Source of the DNA: a virus | Length of the DNA stretch: 23,733 bases | Virus record (IMG/VR): IMGVR_UViG_3300047318_000615 | Coordinates: 1 to 23,733 of that record | Reading direction: 5' to 3' (one strand) | Part shown: piece after piece, positions 15,817 to 21,417 of the stretch | Layout of the letters: each line of letters begins with the position of its first letter | Position numbering within the stretch: position 1 is the first letter of the stretch | Notes under the pieces: generated by a model | What the model was told of the DNA's origin: nothing | Databases searched by the model: none | Seen by the model: only the letters and a program-made list of their open reading frames with translations | Program-made: the position numbers and the translations under genes

Positions 15817-16898
15817 TGACCGCGGTCGAGATCGCCTGGCTGGCGTGCGACTTGAAGACCGGCCGGATCGCCGAGGAGCTGCCCGCGCTGCGGGCTACGG
15901 GGCCGCTGTCCAGGCGGATCGGGTCGGTCACCAATACCAGCCTGTCGCTTGACCTGTCGGGTGCGCCGCTGGAGTGGGAGGCGGCGACCGACCCGGCGCG
16001 GACCCTGCTTGTCGCCGTCGACACCGCGACGGCTATGCCGCTGTGGTCGGGCATTCCGCTGCCGCGAGTCGGCGGCTCGGCCAACCAGGTCACGTTCACG
16101 GCAGCCTCGAGCGAGTGCTACCTGGACCGCCGCTACGCCGACTACACCGGCACCGGCGCCGACCGGTCCGCGGTCATGGCCGGCGTGGCCGCGCCCCTGC
16201 TCACCGACGGCCCACCGTTCGTGATCGACGCCGTCGACACCGGCTCGGTGATGGACTACACGGTGGCCGACGAGGACGACAAGAGCGTCCTGTCTGCCCT
16301 GCAGGAGCTGGACGGGCAGGACGGTGCCCCCGAGTGGACCGTCGACACGGTATGGGCGGACACCGCGCAGACCAGCGTCGAGCTGTACCTGCGCATCCAT
16401 CCCAAGATCGGCATCCAGCCCGAGATCCCAGCCACAGTCTTCGACATGCCGGGCTGCGTCGCCGACTACACCCTCACCGAAAGCTACGAGAGCGGCAGGG
16501 GTGCGACCCGGGTCATCGCCCGCGGCGACAGTCAGGGCGGGGGCCGCGCATCCAGCGCCGTCCACACCGCGGACGACCTCCTTGCCGCCGGCTGGTGCTT
16601 GTGGGAGTACCGCTACAGCCCCGGCGCCGGCGTCACCGACACTGACCAGCTCGACGCGCACGCCGCCCAGAGCCTGGCCTTGATGCGGACCGGCTCCCGG
16701 GCCTGGACTCTGCAGGCCGCAGCGTCTGCCGCACCGCGCCTGGGCATCGACTGGGCGCTCGGCGACTCCATCACTCTGGCCGTCGCCGCCGGGGTCTCGC
16801 CGCGTCATCCGGCCGGAGTCCTCGTCACCGCCCGCGCCTGGGGCTGGGAGCTCGACCCCGCGGCCGACAAGCTCACCCCGATCCTGCTGGAGGACTGA
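15816..16898 (+). CDS. Tail hub / tail-associated (Tal-like, gp27-like) protein
   Basis: A 360-residue protein whose start overlaps the previous stop by one base. It resembles the actinophage minor tail proteins of the gp27/Gp37-like hub type: an N-terminal barrel (IAWLACDLKTGRIAEELPAL, SNTSLSLDLSG-like element), VGGSANQVTFTAASSECYLDRRYADYTGTGA (a hub motif 'leaYl.rR'), the central 'EWTVDTVW' region, and the late VIARGDSQGGGRASSAVH followed by LGIDWALGDSITLAVA and GWELDPAADKLTPILLED. The typical order is Dit then Tal; here a fibre-like gene is inserted between. No peptidase or lysozyme domain is seen, so no cell-wall-degrading role is claimed. Confidence 0.78.
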   Translation: MTAVEIAWLACDLKTGRIAEELPALRATGPLSRRIGSVTNTSLSLDLSGAPLEWEAATDPARTLLVAVDTATAMPLWSGIPLPRVGGSANQVTFTAASSECYLDRRYADYTGTGADRSAVMAGVAAPLLTDGPPFVIDAVDTGSVMDYTVADEDDKSVLSALQELDGQDGAPEWTVDTVWADTAQTSVELYLRIHPKIGIQPEIPATVFDMPGCVADYTLTESYESGRGATRVIARGDSQGGGRASSAVHTADDLLAAGWCLWEYRYSPGAGVTDTDQLDAHAAQSLALMRTGSRAWTLQAAASAAPRLGIDWALGDSITLAVAAGVSPRHPAGVLVTARAWGWELDPAADKLTPILLED

Positions 16899-16901
16899 GC
16901 C

Positions 16902-17480
16902 ATGCGCAGGCAGGACCAGTTCCCGGGCGAACTCCGCGACGTCGGACGCACCCTCGCGAAGGTACGCCGCGAGCTCGCCGAGCGCGCAGCCAACCTCGTA
17001 CCCCGGCTGCGGCGCGCGGACGGCACCACCGCGGCCACCCTCGGCAGCACCTGGGCGTGGCATGACCGTTCCGGTAACGAGATCTTCAGCGAGGACGCCG
17101 ACGCGTGGGGCCTCGGCCGGCCGTGGCTGCCCATCCCCATGACGCCCAGCACCAGCTTCACGAACGCCAGCTGGACGACGATCTACCGCGGCACCTGGCA
17201 GGCCCAGAACCCCGTCATTTTCGCCGAGTTCAGCCTGTCCGCGCCTGCGACGACGACCTGCCAGGCCCGACTGATGATCGAGGTGGACGGCGTCCAGACC
17301 CAACTCGACTCGACACTGACCGCGTCCGCCGCGGACGCCGTCGCATCCTTCACCGCCGACCCCATCGCCCACGGCCTCGCGTTCGGCCAGGTCGGCTCGC
17401 TGCTGCTGCAGGTCCAGCGCACGGCCGGCGCCGGGACGTGCACCGTCTGGGTCCAGGGCCTGTGGGGCAGCCAATCCTAG
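16902..17480 (+). CDS. Minor tail protein, helical N-terminus and beta C-terminus
   Basis: A 192-residue protein starting four bases after the hub gene. Residues 1-40 form a basic amphipathic helix or short coiled coil (FPGELRDVGRTLAKVRRELAERAANL), the type of oligomerisation segment used to trimerise tip proteins. The rest is beta-rich, with WAWHDRSGNEIFSEDADAWG and RPWLPIPM (a motif familiar from actinophage tail-tip proteins), then FTNASWTTIYRGTWQAQNPV and GTCTVWVQGLWGSQS. It is probably a tip or fibre accessory protein that contacts the cell surface. No enzyme motif is apparent. Family recognition is partial, and the tail assignment leans on position. Confidence 0.65.
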   Translation: MRRQDQFPGELRDVGRTLAKVRRELAERAANLVPRLRRADGTTAATLGSTWAWHDRSGNEIFSEDADAWGLGRPWLPIPMTPSTSFTNASWTTIYRGTWQAQNPVIFAEFSLSAPATTTCQARLMIEVDGVQTQLDSTLTASAADAVASFTADPIAHGLAFGQVGSLLLQVQRTAGAGTCTVWVQGLWGSQS

Positions 17481-17489
17481 GGAGACCCA

Positions 17490-17819
17490 GTGATCCTCGA
17501 CCCGAACCAGCCGTGGGGCCTGGCCCTCGACTACATGGGCCGCGCCGTAGAGCCGGTCGTCGAGCAGGGCCTCGAGGTCACCGTGTGGGTGGCCGACGCC
17601 GAACCGAACCGGCTCAACTCGCCCACGGTGAACGCGCAGATCGTCGTGATGTCGCCGGACTGGACCATGACCGCGCAGCTCGCCCTCGTCTCCCTGCCCG
17701 CGTACAGCGGCACCACGTGGACGCCGAAACCGCAGCTGGTAAAGCAAGCCGTCGAGCAGGCCGCCACGGACGCGATCGGCCACCTGACGTGGCTCGCCAC
17801 CCTCATCCCTGCCCCCTGA
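17490..17819 (+). CDS. Small tail-region protein, function unknown
   Basis: A 109-residue protein starting at GTG 17490, with GGAGA (17481-17485) as ribosome site, between the tail-tip gene and the lysis cassette. The sequence (LDPNQPWGLALDYMGRAVEP, VTVWVADAEPNRLNSPTVNA) is neutral to acidic, with a Val-rich strand region (IVVMSPDWTMTAQLALVSLPA) and a C-terminal helix (LVKQAVEQAATDAIGHLTWLATL). I recognise no family. It could be a tail-tip accessory or a chaperone for fibres. A hairpin with arms at 17828-17835 and 17846-17853 follows directly and may end its transcript. Confidence 0.7.
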   Translation: MILDPNQPWGLALDYMGRAVEPVVEQGLEVTVWVADAEPNRLNSPTVNAQIVVMSPDWTMTAQLALVSLPAYSGTTWTPKPQLVKQAVEQAATDAIGHLTWLATLIPAP

Positions 17820-17827
17820 CCCCACCC

Positions 17828-17853
17828 AGCCCCGGACCGAACCGGCCGGGGCT
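17828..17853 (+). terminator. GC-rich hairpin before the lysis cassette
   Basis: AGCCCCGG (17828-17835) pairs perfectly with CCGGGGCT (17846-17853) across a 10-base loop, nine bases after the upstream stop. No T-run follows (CCCTC), so it may be a weak or factor-assisted terminator, or an mRNA end stabiliser. It is followed by TCATGCCCTGGAGG and the endolysin ATG, closely matching the arrangement after the 9024-9047 terminator. Confidence 0.5.
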
Positions 17854-17874
17854 CCCTCATGCCCTGGAGGCCTC

Positions 17875-18504
17875 ATGGCCTGGTACCCCGGCGCGACACG
17901 GATGGAGCTCCAGCCGGAGAGCGACAACCAGCCCGCCATCATTCCGACACAGCTCGTTCTGCACTCCATCGCCGCCCCGTGGACCAAGGAGCGCACCTAC
18001 GAATACTGGCGCGACAGCACCAACCTGGAGTCGCACTTCGGGCAGTCCTTCGACGGCAGCATCGCCCAGTACATCGGCACCGAGACCCGCGCTGACGCCA
18101 CCTACCTGGCCAACCGGCGCCCAGACGGGACCGGCGCCGTGGCCATCGAGACCGCCTCGAACATGGATCACAGCGATCCGTGGACCGCTGCCCAGGTCGA
18201 AGGGCTCATCAGACTCGGCGTGTGGCTGCATCAGCGGCACGGGATTCCGCTGCGGATCTGCCGTACCGCGTCGGACCCCGGCTTCGGCTACCACCGTCTG
18301 CACGCCGACTGGGCGCTGGGCGGCACCAACTGCCCCGGCGACGCGCGCGTGAAGCAGTTCCGGGAGGTCATCTTCCCGGCCATCGTGGCCCGCGCCACCG
18401 GCGCCCAGGAGCCGACGACCCCGCCCGGACCGACAACGCCGCCCACCACCCCTACGCCCCCGCGCCGCCGTCGGCCGCGCGCTTACCGAGCGATCGGAGT
18501 CTGA
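17875..18504 (+). CDS. Endolysin: N-acetylmuramoyl-L-alanine amidase (Amidase_2/PGRP fold)
   Basis: A 209-residue lysis enzyme expected to cut the bond between muramic acid and the peptide stem. GGAGG (17866-17870) sits five bases before ATG. The zinc-binding pattern fits this fold: H30 (LVLHSI), H140 (FGYHRLHADW, with H143 also near) and C153 (TNCPGD). The intermediate helices (WTAAQVEGLIRLGVWLHQRHG) and strand TGAVAIETASN are as in PGRP-type amidases. No signal peptide is seen, so release would need a holin, and holin-type genes follow. The catalytic domain ends near residue 176; the rest is a Pro/Thr linker and an Arg-rich end (PRRRRPRAYRAIGV) instead of a recognised wall-binding domain. 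This is unusual and is linked to the next gene in the findings. Confidence 0.9.
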   Translation: MAWYPGATRMELQPESDNQPAIIPTQLVLHSIAAPWTKERTYEYWRDSTNLESHFGQSFDGSIAQYIGTETRADATYLANRRPDGTGAVAIETASNMDHSDPWTAAQVEGLIRLGVWLHQRHGIPLRICRTASDPGFGYHRLHADWALGGTNCPGDARVKQFREVIFPAIVARATGAQEPTTPPGPTTPPTTPTPPRRRRPRAYRAIGV

Positions 18505-18506
18505 CC

Positions 18507-18764
18507 ATGACGACCCCTCCCACCACGCCGCCGACCACTCCTCCGACGCCGGCCGTCCCGAAGCCCGCCGGGCTGATCCTCGTCAAGGGCCAGCCGCAGC
18601 AGGGCGACGGGACCGCGGTCTTTGGCATCTGGCCGACCGGCTTCACCCGTCAGATCACCGCCGCCGAGTACGTCCTCTGGGGCAACCCGCCCATCGACTA
18701 CGTGACGAAGACGGACGCTGAGTACAACCAGCTGTACTTCTACGACAAGGCCCTCCGGGGCTGA
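18507..18764 (+). CDS. Small protein with Pro/Thr leader in the lysis cassette
   Basis: An 85-residue protein starting at ATG 18507, two bases after the endolysin stop, although its frame (-1 relative to the endolysin) is open back to 18180. The first 20 residues are a low-complexity Pro/Thr run (MTTPPTTPPTTPPTPAVPKP) very like the linker at the end of the endolysin. The remainder (AGLILVKGQPQQGDGTAVFG to LYFYDKALRG) is a compact mixed module with IWPTGFTRQITAAEYVLWGN, resembling short modules found in actinophage wall-associated proteins. No transmembrane segment is visible. A role in wall binding for the lysin is an inference from the linker and position; it may also be an unrelated small protein. 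Confidence 0.7.
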   Translation: MTTPPTTPPTTPPTPAVPKPAGLILVKGQPQQGDGTAVFGIWPTGFTRQITAAEYVLWGNPPIDYVTKTDAEYNQLYFYDKALRG

Positions 18765-18774
18765 GAGGAACGCC

Positions 18775-19029
18775 ATGTCCGAGCTCTTCCCCAACGCCGA
18801 CACGGTTGTCAAGACGGCCGCCACCTACGGCCGCGACCTCGCCGAGCGCGTTGCCTCCACCTTCATTCAGAGCTTCATAGGCGCCGTGGTCGTCACCCAG
18901 CCGTTCGATCTCGGCATGTGGCGTACCGCTGGGCTGGCCGGAACGGCGGCAGGCGTGTCCCTCATCAAGGGCCTCGTTGCCCGCTGGCGTGACGTCTCCA
19001 ACTCGGCGTCCCTGGCCAAGGGCGTGTAG
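18775..19029 (+). CDS. Holin (phage r1t-like)
   Basis: An 84-residue membrane protein that would make holes allowing the endolysin to reach the wall. The sequence follows the r1t-holin pattern: a basic/acidic opening helix (ATYGRDLAERVASTFIQSFI), then a hydrophobic stretch GAVVVTQPFDLGM (first membrane segment, ending in a conserved-looking FDL turn), a second membrane segment (WRTAGLAGTAAGVSLIKGLVA) and a short polar tail (WRDVSNSASLAKGV). The Gly-rich second segment and LIKGLVA ending are typical. GAGAGGAA (about 18763-18770) is the ribosome site. It lies between the lysin genes and a larger membrane gene that starts on the base following its stop. Confidence 0.85.
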   Translation: MSELFPNADTVVKTAATYGRDLAERVASTFIQSFIGAVVVTQPFDLGMWRTAGLAGTAAGVSLIKGLVARWRDVSNSASLAKGV

Positions 19030-19464
19030 GTGCGGTGCCGTGCGGTCCGGCGGCTCAGGCGTCAGCTGGGCCGCCGCGGCACCATCCTCTCCTGCTACGG
19101 CATCGTGTGGCTGCTCGTCGGCTGGGGCCAGATCGTCCAGCCGCAACCCGACCAGCGCGGACTGAAGGTAGTGCTGGCCCTGATGCCTCTCACCGCGTGG
19201 GCATGGTGCTGGATCGTCGCTGGACTGATCGCATTGATAAGCGCATGGGCTCCGCCGGGCCGTGACGCTGCAGGCTTCGTCTCCCTGGTGCTCGTCGTAG
19301 TGCCGTGGATGGCGACCTACCTGACCTCCTGGCTCCTCGGGTACTACCCCCGAGGCTGGGCGGCAGCAGCGGTTTGGGCGGCAATCACCGTCCCAATCAT
19401 GGTGGTGCTTGGGTGGGCAGAGCCGCCCCGGCGGAAGCGAGCGGAGCCCCCTTATGAATGTTGA
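19030..19464 (+). CDS. Four-helix membrane protein of the lysis cassette
   Basis: A 144-residue integral membrane protein starting at GTG 19030, directly after the holin's TAG. Four hydrophobic segments are visible at about residues 17-36 (GTILSCYGIVWLLVGWGQIV), 47-73 (LALMPLTAWAWCWIVAGLIA), 80-104 (FVSLVLVVVPWMATYLTSWL) and 109-129 (WAAAAVWAAITVPIMVVLGW). Both ends are basic or polar (MRCRAVRRLRRQLGRRG; PPRRKRAEPPYEC), so both are probably cytoplasmic. Similar membrane genes follow the holin in many Streptomyces phages; they may act as a second holin, an antiholin or a membrane anchor. The stop (19462-19464) overlaps an ATG at 19454 that begins a frameshifted N-terminal fragment described separately. 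Confidence 0.75.
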   Translation: MRCRAVRRLRRQLGRRGTILSCYGIVWLLVGWGQIVQPQPDQRGLKVVLALMPLTAWAWCWIVAGLIALISAWAPPGRDAAGFVSLVLVVVPWMATYLTSWLLGYYPRGWAAAAVWAAITVPIMVVLGWAEPPRRKRAEPPYEC

Positions 19465-19510
19465 GACCTGGGCATCGGTGGGCGTATCGGTGACGACTTC
19501 ACCGTCGTGA
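19454..19510 (+). other. Short open frame, likely displaced N-terminus of the next protein
   Basis: ATG 19454 is well supplied with a ribosome site (GGAG at 19443-19446) and overlaps the upstream stop, but the frame closes after 18 codons (MNVETWASVGVSVTTSPS, TGA 19508-19510). Its first 14 residues look like a hydrophobic opening of a small membrane protein. One extra base around 19497-19498, or a -1 slip there, would continue it as TTFTVVTKEIRTS into the frame starting at 19507. Confidence 0.5.
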
Positions 19511-19737
19511 CCAAGGAGATCCGCACCTCCCTCGCCGACGTTAAGAAGGAACTGGCCGAGCAGAAGGCCGAGTCGACCCGGCAGGATGAGCGGCTCACGG
19601 ATCAGGCACTCGCTCTGGAGTGGCTCCAGCGGCGACTGCGGGACATCCTCGCCAGAGTCCGGCAGGCCGGCCTCGAAGTCCCGCCCGCCGAGCCGATCCC
19701 CGAACGCGCACGCAAGCACATCCACATCGACGTGTGA
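19507..19737 (+). CDS. Small coiled-coil protein at the end of the lysis cassette, start uncertain
   Basis: A 76-residue protein if read from GTG 19507. Residues 1-50 form a charged helix (IRTSLADVKKELAEQKAEST, WLQRRLRDILARVRQ) with heptad-like spacing, followed by a Pro-rich end (VPPAEPIPERARKHIHIDV). Small membrane-anchored coiled-coil proteins of about 90 residues commonly close actinophage lysis cassettes, and may be spanin-like or accessory lysis factors. The GTG has no good ribosome site, whereas ATG 19454 has one. Joining the two frames through one inserted base near 19497 gives a 94-residue protein with an N-terminal hydrophobic anchor. The annotated start is therefore provisional. 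A strong intrinsic terminator follows 17 bases after the stop. Confidence 0.65.
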   Translation: MTKEIRTSLADVKKELAEQKAESTRQDERLTDQALALEWLQRRLRDILARVRQAGLEVPPAEPIPERARKHIHIDV

Positions 19738-19754
19738 GAACTGGAGTGCGAGCA

Positions 19755-19783
19755 GCCCCACCGCTACGGCGGTGGGGCGTTTT
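19755..19783 (+). terminator. Strong intrinsic terminator closing the late operon
   Basis: GCCCCACCGC (19755-19764) pairs perfectly with GCGGTGGGGC (19769-19778) over a TACG tetraloop and is followed by GTTTT. This ten-pair stem with T-run marks the end of the rightward packaging-to-lysis operon and protects the converging leftward gene that ends at 19808. Confidence 0.9.
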
Positions 19784-19807
19784 GCTTTGCCCGGCCTGGC
19801 AGGGCGG

Positions 19808-20107
19808 TCAGGCGTTCCCCCGGGCGTGCTCACGGGCTGCGTCGGCGCAGGGCTCGCGGTCCATGTGGTAGACCGAGCGGACCACGCTGCCGGGCGTAGC
19901 CCCCGGGTGGGTGTCGGCGATGGAGTTCGCGTCCCGCATGAGCCTGCGGCAGTGGGAGCACGGAACGTCCCAGTAGTCCCGGCCGTCAGTGAGCGGGCGC
20001 AGGTATGCGACGTGGCGTCGCAGGCGATGGATGGAGACGAGGGCCCACAGAAGGGCCCAGAAGAGAGTTCCAGTGAGGGCGCCGCGCGCCAGGCCTTCAA
20101 AGTCCAT
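19808..20107 (-). CDS. Leftward membrane-anchored Cys/His protein (moron candidate)
   Basis: A 99-residue protein on the minus strand between the late-operon terminator and the integrase. ATG at 20107 is chosen because a perfect GAGGAGGG ribosome site lies six bases upstream; the frame is open further but without support. Residues 11-27 are hydrophobic (LTGTLFWALLWALVSIH), with basic residues after it (RLRRH), so it is probably a single-pass membrane protein whose larger part is in the cytosol. The soluble part has C50 and C53 (PCSHC) and later H81 and C87 (YHMDREPC), a probable zinc knuckle. No family is recognised. A lone gene with its own signals, opposite to the late operon and next to the integrase, is typical of prophage-expressed morons such as superinfection exclusion or host-altering proteins; that role is inferred. 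Confidence 0.8.
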   Translation of the reverse strand: MDFEGLARGALTGTLFWALLWALVSIHRLRRHVAYLRPLTDGRDYWDVPCSHCRRLMRDANSIADTHPGATPGSVVRSVYHMDREPCADAAREHARGNA

Positions 20108-20241
20108 GGACCCTCCTCGGGGTGCAGCTCCAGTGTCGCAGGGCAAGGGTGCACGCGCCCCGAACTGGCCCCGCGTACTGAAGCCTTGGCCTCGATAAGA
20201 TGCCATATCCGGCACAGAATAATGACCGTTATCCTGTAACC
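20108..20241. promoter_or_regulatory. Divergent promoter region between the moron candidate and integrase
   Basis: The 134 bases hold the ribosome site of the leftward gene at one end and, at 20192-20241, a patch clearly richer in A/T than the surroundings. A TATCCT (20230-20235) lies six bases before the integrase ATG at 20242, where it could serve as a -10 for a leaderless message; a matching -35 is not convincing. It lies in a small inverted repeat GTTA (20228-20231) / TAAC (20237-20240). Neither ATG 20200 nor 20242 has a ribosome site. Confidence 0.45.
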
Positions 20242-21273
20242 ATGGCTTCGCTTCCGGCAGTTCCCCAAACGACCTTCCTTGAACCGACCGCCCCGCCGCC
20301 GCTCACCCTCCGAGGGACCCCGCCCGCGTCATCCCCGAGCGACCTCCTCGACCTGCTCCGCACAGCAGCAGCCTCCCCGACCGTCGTCGAGGCGACCGCC
20401 ACCTGGCTCGCCCGCCGTAAGTCCGGGCATAGCCAGACCGCCTACGCCAAGGACGCCGGCTGGTGGCTGGCCTGGTGCGCTCACGGCACAGTCAACCCGG
20501 CCAACGCCCGCGCTCTGCACGCCGACCAGTACGCCACCGCCCTCGCCGCCGCCGGCCTCGCCAAGTCCACGCAGGCCCGCCGCCTCGCCGCCGTCTCCGC
20601 CTGGTACGCCTACCTGGCCCGCGCCGAAGCAGCCGACCGTAACCCGTTCCTCGACATGGACCGGCCCTCGGTCTCGGCTGACGATTCCCCGACCCAAGGC
20701 CTGACCCCTGCCCAGCTCGGCGCAGTCCTCAAGCATGCGCGCGAGAACGAGAGCGCCCGGACCTACGCCCTCCTCGCGGTCCTCGCCACAACGGCCGCCC
20801 GCATCGGCTCAGTCCTGGGTGCCACCATCGGCGCCCTCGGACACGACGAGGGGCACCGCGTCATACGACTCAAGACCAAGGGCGACCACTCCAAGCGGGT
20901 CGTCCTGGTGCCCCTCGCCGTACAGGCCGTCGAGGCATACCTGGCCGGACGCGAGAACACCGACCCCGCCGCACCCTTGTTCGCCACGAGCTCCGGCCGC
21001 CGCCTGGACGAACCGGCCGCCTTCCGCACCCTGCGCCGAGTGGCCAAAGCCGCAGGCATTCCGCACGCCGAACGGCTGTCGCCGCACTCGCTGCGCCACT
21101 CCTACGCCACCACGCTGCTGAACAAGGGGGTGCCGCTGGCAGACGTACAGGACGCGATGGGGCACGCGGACCCACGGACCACCCGCCGCTACGACCGCGC
21201 CGCCGGCGCCCTGCACCGCTCGCCGTCGTACAGGATGCAGGAGGAGTTGACCCGCGCCATGGACGCCGAGTAG
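20242..21273 (+). CDS. int: Tyrosine site-specific integrase
   Basis: A 343-residue (from ATG 20242) tyrosine recombinase that would insert the phage genome into, and with a helper excise it from, the host chromosome. Residues 48-130 form the SAM-like core-binding domain (ATATWLARRKSGHSQTAYAK, LAKSTQARRLAAVSAWYAYL). The catalytic domain carries the full set: R187 (AARIGSVLG), K213 (LKTKGDHSKR), H282 and R285 (SPHSLRHSYAT), H308 (AMGHADP) and Y317 (TTRRYDRAAG). No truncation is seen, so the enzyme should be active. An upstream ATG at 20200 would add 14 residues. There is no ribosome site, so leaderless translation is possible. No tRNA gene is next to it. Confidence 0.93.
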   Translation: MASLPAVPQTTFLEPTAPPPLTLRGTPPASSPSDLLDLLRTAAASPTVVEATATWLARRKSGHSQTAYAKDAGWWLAWCAHGTVNPANARALHADQYATALAAAGLAKSTQARRLAAVSAWYAYLARAEAADRNPFLDMDRPSVSADDSPTQGLTPAQLGAVLKHARENESARTYALLAVLATTAARIGSVLGATIGALGHDEGHRVIRLKTKGDHSKRVVLVPLAVQAVEAYLAGRENTDPAAPLFATSSGRRLDEPAAFRTLRRVAKAAGIPHAERLSPHSLRHSYATTLLNKGVPLADVQDAMGHADPRTTRRYDRAAGALHRSPSYRMQEELTRAMDAE

Positions 21274-21292
21274 CACCGAACCGAACGTCAGT

Positions 21293-21316
21293 CCGGCACG
21301 CCGAGCGTCGTGTCGG
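21293..21316 (+). terminator. Possible weak hairpin after the integrase
   Basis: CCGGCACG (21293-21300) can pair with CGTGTCGG (21309-21316) with one G-T pair, over an eight-base loop, about 20 bases after the integrase stop. No T-run follows. The stretch 21274-21360 otherwise holds no gene on the plus strand. Confidence 0.3.
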
Positions 21317-21360
21317 GTCGCGTGATCTTCACCCTTCCGAGTGACGCCCGTACCAACCCC

Positions 21361-21390
21361 TTGAACTTCGCCTCACTGTGAGGCAAAGTT
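21361..21390 (+). promoter_or_regulatory. Promoter with a palindromic operator in its spacer
   Basis: TTGAAC (21361-21366) could be a -35 box, and CAAAGT (21384-21389) a weak -10 with a 17-base spacer. Between and across them lies a palindrome: AACTT (21364-21368) and GCCTCA (21370-21375) mirrored by TGAGGC (21379-21384) and AAGTT (21386-21390) around CTG. This layout would let a dimeric repressor block polymerase. The transcript would start near 21396 and the ribosome site GAGGGAGGGG (about 21404-21413) precedes ATG 21418. Confidence 0.6.
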
Positions 21391-21417
21391 GTCGATGTCG
21401 AGAGGGAGGGGAACCCA

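Noticed and set aside
15798-17996. A 732-residue open frame on the minus strand over the tail-tip genes
   Set aside because: Composition (Gly, Arg, Val, Asp with no hydrophobic core pattern) is that of an antisense shadow; the plus strand has four tightly spaced genes with ribosome sites or stop-start overlaps.
17105-18352. A 415-residue plus-strand frame spanning the tail-tip accessory and endolysin genes
   Set aside because: It passes through three well-supported genes in other frames; Arg/Pro/His-rich shadow.
18655-20268. A 537-residue minus-strand open frame over the lysis cassette
   Set aside because: It crosses a strong plus-strand terminator, a holin and a different minus-strand gene in another frame; low-complexity composition.
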